From positions 62,001 to 126,000 of the forward strand of contig CAKXHL010000004.1 in the NCBI GenBank assembly GCA_934875375.1: a stretch of DNA of 64,000 nucleotides, written 5' to 3'. Below, piece by piece: positions 25,337-33,249 of the stretch. The translations under genes and the position numbers were made by a program. Under the pieces are notes generated by a model. That model worked only from the letters and a program-made list of their open reading frames with translations, had not been told where the DNA came from and made no database searches. Each line of letters opens with the position of its first letter. Positions within the stretch are counted from its first letter, which is position 1. This DNA comes from an uncultured bacterium. GTDB lineage: Bacteria; Bacillota; Clostridia; Oscillospirales; Ruminococcaceae.

Positions 25337-26032
25337 TCATGGAAGGGCATGCTTTTTCCCCGGACTGTGTGGCTCGAAAAACATCATAAAAAATACAATG
25401 CAGAGAAGAAAACAGCATAAAAGGATGGAGCGGATTCCCCAAAAGGAACAAAACCAAGCACCTGCCGCTGCACCAACTAGAAAGAAAAGGATAATGCCAT
25501 AGCAAGAAAGACTCTGACGCAGCAAAAAGAGGTCTCGGGTGTGGAGAAAATGAATCAGCAATTCAGTACCACTACGCAGATTTCCGGTACACATGGTGGT
25601 AGCAAGATGATTGCCATTGATTTTTCGGAAGCCTTGCACCTGGATAGAACAAACCAGTGCAACCAAAACATTGGCTGCCATATCCCAATTTCCGGCAGGA
25701 AGAAAAGCAACCGAAGCCAGTGTAATGATTTCCAACAGAATGATGATTTGTCTCCAGTGGAGCCGGCGGCCTTTTTGGAAGCAGCGGCATGTGACTTCGG
25801 CTATAAGGACGCCGGCGATGAAAGCCAGAATCGGGATGAGATAATATTGTGCTTTCTGAAATTGTCCACCGGCCAGATTCATCGCCAGAAGAACCAGATT
25901 GCCGGTCTGCGCATTGGCAAAGACACGCCCTCGAGTTAAGTAGGTATATGCGTCTAAAAAACCACCAATTACCGCCAGCAAAGCACCCAAACAAAAAGTT
26001 TCGGACATTTGTTTTCCTTTTTTATCGTTCAT
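25337..26032 (-). CDS. YoaK family (DUF1275) membrane protein
   Basis: The 231-residue protein shows about six helices and the DUF1275 patterns GGFLDAYTYLTRGRVFANAQTGN and GFRKINGNHLATTMCTGNLRS. Members are thought to be small transporters, but no substrate is established. ATG at 26032 follows AGGTGA at good spacing; MSETF at 26008 is a possible alternative. A promoter lies at 26082-26110. The gene converges on the LysR gene and shares its terminator. Confidence 0.9.
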   Translation of the reverse strand: MNDKKGKQMSETFCLGALLAVIGGFLDAYTYLTRGRVFANAQTGNLVLLAMNLAGGQFQKAQYYLIPILAFIAGVLIAEVTCRCFQKGRRLHWRQIIILLEIITLASVAFLPAGNWDMAANVLVALVCSIQVQGFRKINGNHLATTMCTGNLRSGTELLIHFLHTRDLFLLRQSLSCYGIILFFLVGAAAGAWFCSFWGIRSILLCCFLLCIVFFMMFFEPHSPGKKHALP

Positions 26033-26081
26033 GGAATTTTATCACCTAATATACATTGTATGATTTCGTTTTTCAGGGAAG

Positions 26082-26110
26082 AGTATAGCACAGACGGCCA
26101 ATGGTGTAAA
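26082..26110 (-). promoter_or_regulatory. Probable promoter of yoaK
   Basis: On the minus strand TTTACA (26110-26105) and TATACT (26087-26082) are 17 bases apart, with an extended TGC before the -10 box. Confidence 0.65.
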
Positions 26111-26385
26111 GAATAATAGCTCTTTTTGATAAAATCGGTAGAGTGACACGCCATAAAATGAAAAAAGTTCTTTTGGTGAAAAATATTCTGATCAAAAAAG
26201 CAGCGCAAAGAGATAATTTTCATTATGGATTGGGAATATGATTTGAAGATAAAAAAGAAAAATACACTTTGAGCATAGAAAGATAGAATTTGAAAGGTTA
26301 AAGATTTTTATATTGCGTGGAGGATATATCGGGAAACTGTAATAAGCAAATCTTGCAGCAGAATGATCGGAACTTTTCATTTCCG
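26111..26385. other. AT-rich intergenic region
   Basis: No gene or clear signal was seen between the yoaK promoter and the MATE terminator. Confidence 0.4.
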
Positions 26386-26421
26386 CCAAAAACCTCCCAT
26401 TAAAAAATGGGAGGTTTTTGG
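26386..26421 (-). terminator. Terminator of the MATE gene
   Basis: A perfect 15-bp stem (26386-26400 with 26407-26421) surrounds a six-base loop, with an A/T-rich arm forming the U tract on the minus strand. Confidence 0.8.
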
Positions 26422-26475
26422 AGTAGCAGTGATTTGCCAAACAATTTTATCAGCCTTTTTCTCCAAAAAGCTGAT

Positions 26476-27861
26476 TTATTCAGCTTGCGGTTCCGGGTCT
26501 GCGTGGACAGCTGTTTTAGAGCGCCAATTTCCTTTGAAATAATAAATACTGATCAATACGCAGTTAACGATCATTGCACTTGCCATTGCAACAAAAAGTC
26601 CCATATAGTTATGCGGAACCACCGCACAGAAATAGGCAACAGGAATTCGTACAACAAGTCCGCACAGAGAAGTAATCATTGGGGCAATGGAAGCACCGGC
26701 CCCGCGCATGGCACCTCCGACAACTGAACCAATTCCCATAATCGTATAAATGAAAGCCAAAAATCGCAGGCCGTTCATAGCCATTTCAATAACAGGTTCG
26801 TTGCTGGTAAAGGCCCGGAGCAAATAATGACCGAACAGCAGGAAAAGCACGCCCATTACAAGTCCGATGCCGGTAACCATTGCTGTTGCAGCCCGGATGC
26901 CTTTTTTGGTACGCTCAAGCTTTCCAGCCCCCATATTCTGTCCCACAAAGGTCGCAATTGCGCTGCCAAGACCCATCATGGGCATAACGGCGAACCCGTC
27001 CACTTTCATGATAATGCTGTTAGCAGCGATAAAATCAGAGCCAAATCCGTTGGTAAAGGACTGAACAACCATCATGCCTGCCGAATAGGCCATTTCCTGA
27101 ATGCCGGAAGGCAGGCCAAGACGGAGAATATGCATCAGGCTTTCTTTTTTGATCCCCAGATGCCGGAACTGAATCCGGACGGCATACCTGCCGAGATGAA
27201 TGCGCAAAAGCACCAATACAGCGGATGAACATTGGGAGATCAGAGTGGCCCAGGCCACGCCAGCCACTCCCATATTCAGGTAGATGACAAATACCAGGTC
27301 CAGCACAACGTTCATTACCGAACAGAAGATCAAAAAGATCAACGGCCAACGGGAATCTCCCATACCACGCAGGATGCCGCTGCCCATATTATAGATCATA
27401 TTGCCGATCGTAGCGAAAAAAATGATGGACAAGTAGGTGGTGGAATCTTCTAAGATATTCTCCGGCGTCTGCATCAAGGAAAGGATACTGCGGCTGAGCA
27501 GCGCCCCGAGTACGGTGATGGCGGCGCCGAGAATCAGTGTTAAAGTAAAAGAGGTGTTAACTGCATCCTGCAACTGTTTTTGCCGTTTTGCACCAAAACA
27601 CTGGGCGATCAGAATACCTGCACCCATGGAAAGACCGAAAAACAGGGCATTGAAGCACATCATAACCGAAAAACAGACACCGACAGCAGCCAAGGCATCA
27701 GATCCCACAAAGTTTCCGACAACGACCGAGTCGGCTACATTGTAAAGCTGATTTACAATATTGCCTGCAATAAGCGGAAGGGCGAACAGGGTCAGTTTGG
27801 ATACGATGCCGCCTTCCGTGAGGTCTCCTTTTCGAACGACGGCTCTTTTTGATTCTGCCAT
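26476..27861 (-). CDS. MATE family efflux transporter
   Basis: The 461-residue protein has about twelve helices in two similar halves, as in the NorM/DinF superfamily. Typical features are FALPLIAGNIVNQLYNVADSVVVG near the N-terminus and the matching GLPSGIQEMAYSAGMMVVQ in the second half. MATE pumps export cationic drugs or metabolites in exchange for Na+ or H+. ATG at 27861 lies behind AAGGAAG. It is monocistronic, with its own promoter at 27903-27930 and terminator. No regulator is adjacent, and the substrate is unknown. Confidence 0.94.
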   Translation of the reverse strand: MAESKRAVVRKGDLTEGGIVSKLTLFALPLIAGNIVNQLYNVADSVVVGNFVGSDALAAVGVCFSVMMCFNALFFGLSMGAGILIAQCFGAKRQKQLQDAVNTSFTLTLILGAAITVLGALLSRSILSLMQTPENILEDSTTYLSIIFFATIGNMIYNMGSGILRGMGDSRWPLIFLIFCSVMNVVLDLVFVIYLNMGVAGVAWATLISQCSSAVLVLLRIHLGRYAVRIQFRHLGIKKESLMHILRLGLPSGIQEMAYSAGMMVVQSFTNGFGSDFIAANSIIMKVDGFAVMPMMGLGSAIATFVGQNMGAGKLERTKKGIRAATAMVTGIGLVMGVLFLLFGHYLLRAFTSNEPVIEMAMNGLRFLAFIYTIMGIGSVVGGAMRGAGASIAPMITSLCGLVVRIPVAYFCAVVPHNYMGLFVAMASAMIVNCVLISIYYFKGNWRSKTAVHADPEPQAE

Positions 27862-27902
27862 TGAAAACTTCTTCCTTTCAATTCAAATAGACTAACGTTT
27901 CA

Positions 27903-27930
27903 ATTCTATCAATATTTAATAAAATGTCAA
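27903..27930 (-). promoter_or_regulatory. Probable promoter of the MATE gene
   Basis: On the minus strand TTGACA (27930-27925) and TAGAAT (27908-27903) are separated by 16 bases. Confidence 0.7.
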
Positions 27931-28016
27931 CAAAAACCGAAGAAGTTTGTCATATAAGACAATGATACCAAAGTTCGCAATGGTCTGCATGGTAATAAAC
28001 ACGGCGAGAAAAATAG

Positions 28017-28046
28017 AGAAAAGCCGCGAAGTTTCGCGGCTTTTCT
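28017..28046 (-). terminator. Terminator of the S1-domain gene
   Basis: A 14-bp stem AGAAAAGCCGCGAA/TTCGCGGCTTTTCT lies 40 bases past the stop codon. Confidence 0.75.
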
Positions 28047-28085
28047 AAAAATATGATGATTTATTTTGGAAGTATGCGGTTAAAA

Positions 28086-29039
28086 TTATGTAGGGTTCTC
28101 CTCTGTTTGCGGCTCGTCGAACTTCGTTTCAATTCGTTTTCCACAGACCGGAGGAGAGTACCGCCAATAGGACAGATGATCCTCCTGCACAAAATAATGA
28201 AAAGGTTGGACCGGATAAGACGCGTCGAAAGCATCTACCAAGATTAGCTTTACCTTCATTTTTTCCGGAATCAGGCTTTTGATAAAAACACTGGCATGCT
28301 GGCCGGGAAAAACATCGCCTCGAGGCTCGGCCAGACCCGCCAGATTAGGGGTTAGTTCAATAAAAACCCCATAGCTTTCTGAAGAACGGATGACGCCTGC
28401 TACCGTTTCTCCGGGAGAGAACAGTGCTGCATTTTCCTCCCAGCTGCCCAACAGCTCTTTGTGGCTTAAAGCCACACGTCCGCTCGGTTCTACCTGACGC
28501 ACCACTGCCCGGATTTTTTGTCCGGGAGAAAACCGGTCTCTCGGATGAGAAATGCGGGAAACCGAGATGGCATCAATCGGAATAAGGGAGGGAATGCCGC
28601 ATCCCACATCGACAAAAGCGCCGAAAGGCTCCAAATGGGTAACACGAACTGGGATAATATCGCCGGGGTGCAGCTTTTTGACGTAGCGTTCCATACACTC
28701 TTCCTGTACCTGACGGCGGGAAAGAATGGCGATTGGTTCACCGTTTGGCCCGCGATCAAAGCGCAGGATGCGAAAGCAGACCACTTTGTTTACCCGGGAA
28801 ATCAGGGCGATATCTTTGGTGGAGCCGTCCTGAATTCCGATGGCGCCTTCCTCTTTTGGAATGATCCCTTTCATACTGATTAAATCGACGATCAGATTGT
28901 GCCCGGAATCGCATAGGGTAACGCGCCCTTCGAGGACCCGCCCTTCCCGCCAGCTCTCTTGCAAAGATGCAGTACTTTTTAATGATGCAGTGTTTTCCAC
29001 GGTATTCCATAAACAGCCTTCCGGCAGATATCGTTCCAT
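28086..29039 (-). CDS. S1 RNA-binding domain protein (ribosomal S1-like)
   Basis: The 317-residue protein appears to hold three S1-type OB folds. The first (about residues 30-105) is divergent and includes GRVTLCDSGHNLIVDL. The second (about 120-200) is the best, with PGDIIPVRVTHLEPFGAFVDVGCGIPSLIP. The third (about 205-265) has GETVAGVIRSSESYGVFIELTPNLAGL. It is shorter than ribosomal protein S1 and resembles the S1-like proteins of Clostridia that may bind mRNA or the ribosome. The role is inferred. It follows a small gene (29147-29473) on the same strand at 107 bases. Confidence 0.85.
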   Translation of the reverse strand: MERYLPEGCLWNTVENTASLKSTASLQESWREGRVLEGRVTLCDSGHNLIVDLISMKGIIPKEEGAIGIQDGSTKDIALISRVNKVVCFRILRFDRGPNGEPIAILSRRQVQEECMERYVKKLHPGDIIPVRVTHLEPFGAFVDVGCGIPSLIPIDAISVSRISHPRDRFSPGQKIRAVVRQVEPSGRVALSHKELLGSWEENAALFSPGETVAGVIRSSESYGVFIELTPNLAGLAEPRGDVFPGQHASVFIKSLIPEKMKVKLILVDAFDASYPVQPFHYFVQEDHLSYWRYSPPVCGKRIETKFDEPQTEENPT

Positions 29040-29146
29040 TTTTATCCTCCATTCTGCCCGGCTTGTGTAAGGCCGCCGCGCATTTTTTGTCCGTTGGGGA
29101 CTTCTCTGGGAAATATATATGAAACGAACCGCCTGGATATGACGGT

Positions 29147-29473
29147 TTACTGGATAGATGCGCCGGAGCCTCCCAAGCTCAGTAGCCGGCTGTGGATCCG
29201 ACTAGCCTGATCGTCCGGACAGGATAGGCGAAGCGTACAGCCCAGTGCATGAGGTTCCGCCTTATTTTCAGAGTGCAGAATGACAAAACCATCAGGTACC
29301 GGCTGGGAAGGAAAGGTCATCAACTGCCCTGCCATAGCGACTGGTGGCGTTTTTGCTTGATATTCTTTTGCTTCCAAACTTTCTTCTTTGATGGCATATC
29401 CGTGCTGACGCAGAGAATGAACTGCTTGCTCGGCAAGATCCTGGTCAGCAAATTCACAGCTTATTTGCTTCAT
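29147..29473 (-). CDS. Hypothetical protein, 108 residues
   Basis: The product begins MKQISCEFADQDLAEQAVHSL and has no signal peptide or membrane segment. Its layout (strand, helix AEQAVHSLRQHGY, two strands, later CTLRLSC and a helix, then GGSGA) suggests a small ferredoxin-like alpha/beta fold. I recognise no family. An AAGGAG site lies upstream of the ATG. It may be cotranscribed with the S1-domain gene downstream. Confidence 0.65.
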   Translation of the reverse strand: MKQISCEFADQDLAEQAVHSLRQHGYAIKEESLEAKEYQAKTPPVAMAGQLMTFPSQPVPDGFVILHSENKAEPHALGCTLRLSCPDDQASRIHSRLLSLGGSGASIQ

Positions 29474-29541
29474 TTTTACTGCTCCTTTTTTTCAATCAAT
29501 ATTATTTTTGCCGGTTAAATGCAAATAATCGATGAAAAGAA

Positions 29542-29571
29542 TTGGCATTTGCATGGAAAATCTGGTATACT
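29542..29571 (+). promoter_or_regulatory. Probable promoter of the DUF951-prfA operon
   Basis: TTGGCA (29542-29547) and TATACT (29566-29571) are 18 bases apart. Confidence 0.6.
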
Positions 29572-29602
29572 ATTTTTTACGTATTAGTAAAGTGAGGTGC
29601 CC

Positions 29603-29797
29603 ATGTTGGACGTCCAGATTGGCGATGTGCTGACGATGAAAAAAAATCATCCCTGTGGTGAAAATCGTTTTTTGGTTTTGCGGGTCGGAATGGATTTTAA
29701 GATTCGTTGTTTGGGATGCGGCCGTGAAGTGATGGTGCCGCGCAGCAAAGTGGAAAAAAACATCCGAAAAATTTTCCGCGCAGAGGAACATACCTAG
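29603..29797 (+). CDS. DUF951 family protein
   Basis: The 64-residue product opens MLDVQIGDVLTMKKNHPCGEN and has the family's second cysteine motif CLGCGREVMVPRSKVEKN. The GDxxxMKKxHPCG and CxxCG pattern is that of the small DUF951 (YycA/YyzM-type) proteins of Firmicutes, likely a zinc-binding OB-like fold. Function is unknown. It is often linked to translation genes; here it precedes prfA by 65 bases and probably shares its transcript. Confidence 0.9.
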   Translation: MLDVQIGDVLTMKKNHPCGENRFLVLRVGMDFKIRCLGCGREVMVPRSKVEKNIRKIFRAEEHT

Positions 29798-29862
29798 TGC
29801 GGTAAGGCTGTACCGGTCTGGCAGAAAACCAAAAGGATCATCGAATGGAACGGAGGATTTTT

Positions 29863-30939
29863 ATGTTTGAAAAATTAAAAGACGTTGCCGCACGCTATGA
29901 GCAGATCAACGAAAAACTGATGGATCCGACAGTGGTGAGCGATAATAACCAATATAAAACTCTGATGAAAGAGCACAAAAACTTAACGCCGATCGTAGAA
30001 AAATACCGGGAATACGAAAAGGCCGAAGCCTCTTTGGAAGAAGCTAAAGAATTGCTGGAAGAAGGCGGCTTGGATAAGGATTTTAAGGAAATTGTAGAGG
30101 AACAAATGACTACCAGCCGCGATGAGATAGAACGATTGGGAGAGGAACTGAAGATTCTTCTTTTGCCGAAGGACCCCAATGATGACAAAAACGTTATCAT
30201 TGAAATCAGAGGAGGTGCCGGCGGCGATGAGGCGGCGTTGTTCGCTAATTCTCTGTTCCGGATGTATTCCATGTACGCAGAGACCAAACGCTGGAAAACA
30301 GAGATTTTAAGCGCAAACGAAACAGAATTGGGTGGATTTAAAGAGGTGAGCTTTTCCATTGAGGGAGAGGGCGCCTATTCCAAGCTGAAATTTGAAAGCG
30401 GTGTGCATCGGGTGCAGAGAGTGCCGGAAACGGAGACGCAAGGCCGCATTCATACCTCTACTGTAACGGTAGCGGTGTTGCCGGAGGCAGAGGAAGTGGA
30501 ATTGGAAATCGCACCCGGTGATCTGCAGATTGATACCTACCGCTCCAGCGGCGCCGGCGGTCAGCACGTTAACAAGACCGAATCCGCCATCCGAATCACT
30601 CATCTGCCTACTGGTACAGTGGTAGAGTGCCAGGATGAACGCAGCCAGCACAAGAACAAAGAAAAGGCTATGAAAATTCTGCGTTCCCGGCTGTATGAGC
30701 GGATGCTGGAAGAGCAGAATGCCAAGATTGCCTCAGAGCGGAAACTGCAGGTGGGTACCGGTGACCGGTCGGAACGTATCCGTACCTACAATTATCCCCA
30801 GGGGCGCTTGACCGATCACCGTATTGGACTGACACTGTATCGGCTGGAAGCGATTTTGAACGGCGACTTGGATGAAGTAGTAGACGCTTTGCGTGCCTAT
30901 GACCAGGCAGAAAAGCTCAAAAGTCAGGGAGAGGAATAA
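29863..30939 (+). CDS. prfA: Peptide chain release factor 1
   Basis: The 358-residue factor reads UAA and UAG stop codons. The start MFEKLKDVAARYEQI at 29863 follows GGAGG; a six-codon extension has no site. The GGQ motif that triggers peptidyl-tRNA hydrolysis is at 232-234 (GAGGQHVNKTESA). The anticodon-like tripeptide region reads VPETETQGRIHTST, the PxT type of RF1 rather than the SPF type of RF2. The length is normal. sua5 follows after two bases. The methyltransferase gene prmC, which commonly accompanies prfA, is not in between. Confidence 0.97.
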   Translation: MFEKLKDVAARYEQINEKLMDPTVVSDNNQYKTLMKEHKNLTPIVEKYREYEKAEASLEEAKELLEEGGLDKDFKEIVEEQMTTSRDEIERLGEELKILLLPKDPNDDKNVIIEIRGGAGGDEAALFANSLFRMYSMYAETKRWKTEILSANETELGGFKEVSFSIEGEGAYSKLKFESGVHRVQRVPETETQGRIHTSTVTVAVLPEAEEVELEIAPGDLQIDTYRSSGAGGQHVNKTESAIRITHLPTGTVVECQDERSQHKNKEKAMKILRSRLYERMLEEQNAKIASERKLQVGTGDRSERIRTYNYPQGRLTDHRIGLTLYRLEAILNGDLDEVVDALRAYDQAEKLKSQGEE

Positions 30940-30941
30940 AA

Positions 30942-31973
30942 ATGGATACCCAAATTTTAAAAATCGCTTCGATTTTTGAAAATCCCGATGAGCTGCAGCA
31001 GGCGGCGGATATTCTGGCTCGCGGCGGTTTGGTGGCATTTCCCACGGAAACGGTTTACGGGCTGGGCGCCAATGGGTTGGACGAAGAGGCGGTGCGTTCA
31101 ATTTATCAGGCGAAGGGGCGCCCCAGCGACAATCCGCTGATTCTGCATATCTGTGATACAGAAATGCTGCCTCAACTGGCCAGGGAAATCCCAAAGGCGG
31201 CGCTCAAGCTGGCGCTGGAATTTTGGCCGGGTCCATTGACGATGGTTCTTCCAAAGACCGAGCAGGTGCCGGATGTGGTTTCCGGCGGACTGGACACGGT
31301 AGCAATTCGTTTCCCCAGCAATCTGATCGCAAGGGAACTGATTCGGCGCAGCGGTAAGCCTATCGCGGCGCCTTCCGCCAATTTATCCGGTAGTCCAAGC
31401 CCCACAACAGCGCAGCACTGTATTGATGATCTGATGGGTCGGGTGGACGCAATCGTAGATGGCGGCAGCTGTGGTGTTGGGCTGGAATCCACGGTTATTT
31501 CCTTGGCAGGAGAGATTCCCACTGTGCTGCGTCCCGGGGGAGTAACGGTTGAGCAACTGCGACGGGTATTGAGCGAGGTCCGAGTCGATCCAGCGGTGAC
31601 CCATCCCATGGCCGCCGGGCAGAAAGCCGCGTCGCCAGGAATGAAATATAAACATTACGCACCCAAAGCCAAGGTCGTTTTGGTAAATGGCAATACAGAG
31701 TCGTTTGCAGAATATGTCAACCAGCGAAAAAGCGACGGTGTCTTCGCCTTGTGTTTTTCAGAGGATCTTCCCGTTTTGGAAGTGCCTTCAGTCTGCTACG
31801 GCGGCGAAAAGCACGCGGAAGAGCAGGCTCATGCGCTGTTTGATGCGCTGCGCCGGCTGGATGATAAAAAAGCGCAGTTGGTATTTGCTCACTGTCCCAG
31901 CCAGGATGGCGTTGGATTGGCGGTATATAATCGGCTTTTGCGGGCAGCGGCTTTTGATGTGGTAAAACTGTGA
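30942..31973 (+). CDS. L-threonylcarbamoyladenylate synthase, Sua5 type
   Basis: The 343-residue protein joins an N-terminal YrdC domain (residues 15-200) with a C-terminal Sua5 domain (about 225-343). The YrdC part has VAFPTETVYGLGAN, the KGRPSDNPL loop and PSANLSG. The linker motif SPGMKYKHYAPKAKVV marks the Sua5 form. The enzyme makes threonylcarbamoyl-AMP from threonine, bicarbonate and ATP, the first step to t6A37 on tRNAs. It begins two bases after prfA, so the two are coupled in one translation-related operon with coaE. Confidence 0.96.
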   Translation: MDTQILKIASIFENPDELQQAADILARGGLVAFPTETVYGLGANGLDEEAVRSIYQAKGRPSDNPLILHICDTEMLPQLAREIPKAALKLALEFWPGPLTMVLPKTEQVPDVVSGGLDTVAIRFPSNLIARELIRRSGKPIAAPSANLSGSPSPTTAQHCIDDLMGRVDAIVDGGSCGVGLESTVISLAGEIPTVLRPGGVTVEQLRRVLSEVRVDPAVTHPMAAGQKAASPGMKYKHYAPKAKVVLVNGNTESFAEYVNQRKSDGVFALCFSEDLPVLEVPSVCYGGEKHAEEQAHALFDALRRLDDKKAQLVFAHCPSQDGVGLAVYNRLLRAAAFDVVKL

Positions 31974-31992
31974 CGGCAAAGGAGTTTTCAAC

Positions 31993-32604
31993 ATGGGATG
32001 TTTGGTGGTAGGGCTGACAGGACAAACCGGTTCCGGGAAAAGCACAGTCAGCCGGATACTGACAGACTGCGGCATTCCGGTGATTGACTGCGACCGCCTG
32101 GCACGGGAAGCGGTGGAGCCGGGCAGTGAATGTCTTTTGCAGTTGGTACAGGCGTTCGGGGCTAAAATTTTGCAGCAGGACGGAAGCTTGGATCGAGCAA
32201 AAATGGCGGCGATTGCGTTTCCGGATCCGGAAAAACTGGAAATGCTTAACAGCATTACCCATAAAGCGATTTTGCGGCTGTTGGAAAAGCGGCTGGAAAT
32301 GCTGGTCTCTGCTGGTGAAACGCTGGTAGTGGTCGATGCGCCGACATTGTTTGAAAGCGGCGCAGATGAGTTTTGCAGTATTGTGATTAGTGTGATTGCG
32401 CCGGAATCTTTGCGGTATGAGAGAATTTTGGAGCGGGATCACCTGGAACCAGAGTCAGCAAAAAGGCGAATGGGCGCGCAGAAGGATGATAATTTTTACA
32501 CCGGACGCTCCGATTATGTACTGGTCAATGATGGTTCGGTAAAGGTTTTAGAAGAAAGGACCCGGCAGCTGGTCCGGATTTTACAAAAGAAAGCAGGTGA
32601 ATGA
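31993..32604 (+). CDS. coaE: Dephospho-CoA kinase
   Basis: The 203-residue P-loop kinase carries GQTGSGKST at residues 10-18 and the DCDRLARE lid-proximal motif. It phosphorylates the ribose 3'-OH of dephospho-CoA, the last step of coenzyme A synthesis. It starts 19 bases after the Sua5 gene behind AAAGGAG, and overlaps the next gene by four bases (ATGA). The length fits the family. Confidence 0.96.
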   Translation: MGCLVVGLTGQTGSGKSTVSRILTDCGIPVIDCDRLAREAVEPGSECLLQLVQAFGAKILQQDGSLDRAKMAAIAFPDPEKLEMLNSITHKAILRLLEKRLEMLVSAGETLVVVDAPTLFESGADEFCSIVISVIAPESLRYERILERDHLEPESAKRRMGAQKDDNFYTGRSDYVLVNDGSVKVLEERTRQLVRILQKKAGE

Positions 32605-33182
32605 TGGTCATTCGAAAAGGCGGCGCGTTGCTGCTGGCGGTGATTTTGTTGATTACAGGCATCTTTGGTGCGGCAAAGGCGATGCGGTATTTCTATCAAA
32701 AGGCATATCCGCTGGGGTATGAGCAGCTGGTTCTGTCTGCCTGCGAGGAGAACGAACTGGAACCGTCTTTTGTCTTTGCCGTCATCCGCACCGAAAGCAG
32801 CTTTCGGCCAGATGCACAATCCAGTGTTGGTGCACGGGGATTGATGCAGATTACGGAGGAAACTTTCCAATGGATTCAGTTTCGCATGAAAGATGAAAGC
32901 GGCGCAAGTTATGATGATCTATTCGACGAAAAAATCAATATTCAGTATGGCACTTTTCTGCTGAAAACGCTGCTGGATGAGTTCGGAAGTGAAGCCAATG
33001 CTTTGTGCGCCTACCATGCAGGATGGGGAAACGCTAAAAAGTGGCTGCAGAGCGGGGAATATGCACCGGATGGAGAAAATATCCAGAATATCCCGTTTGG
33101 AGACACCAGCCGGTATGTCGAAAAAGTAATAGAGACTCAAAATACCTATGAAAAGCTCTATGATTTTTCTGTTGAACAATAA
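32601..33182 (+). CDS. Membrane-anchored lytic transglycosylase (SLT family)
   Basis: The 193-residue protein has one N-terminal hydrophobic segment (residues 6-24), serving as signal anchor, and an SLT domain from about 45. The catalytic Glu lies in VIRTESSFRPDAQSS and is followed by GARGLMQI, YGTFLLK and YHAGWGNAKKW. It should cleave the MurNAc-GlcNAc bond of peptidoglycan outside the cell and leave a 1,6-anhydro end. Its start overlaps the coaE stop. The same coaE-transglycosylase order is seen in many Clostridia. Roles in growth or spore germination are possible. Confidence 0.93.
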   Translation: MMVIRKGGALLLAVILLITGIFGAAKAMRYFYQKAYPLGYEQLVLSACEENELEPSFVFAVIRTESSFRPDAQSSVGARGLMQITEETFQWIQFRMKDESGASYDDLFDEKINIQYGTFLLKTLLDEFGSEANALCAYHAGWGNAKKWLQSGEYAPDGENIQNIPFGDTSRYVEKVIETQNTYEKLYDFSVEQ

Positions 33183-33186
33183 AAAA

Positions 33187-33210
33187 TTCCACAAAGAATT
33201 TTGTGGAATA
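33187..33210 (+). terminator. Weak hairpin after the transglycosylase gene
   Basis: ATTCCACAAA/TTTGTGGAAT flanks a short loop. No T run follows, so it may only slow read-through. Confidence 0.35.
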
Positions 33211-33249
33211 AAAAGATATATAAACTAGAAGTTGTAAGGAGGATGCAAA

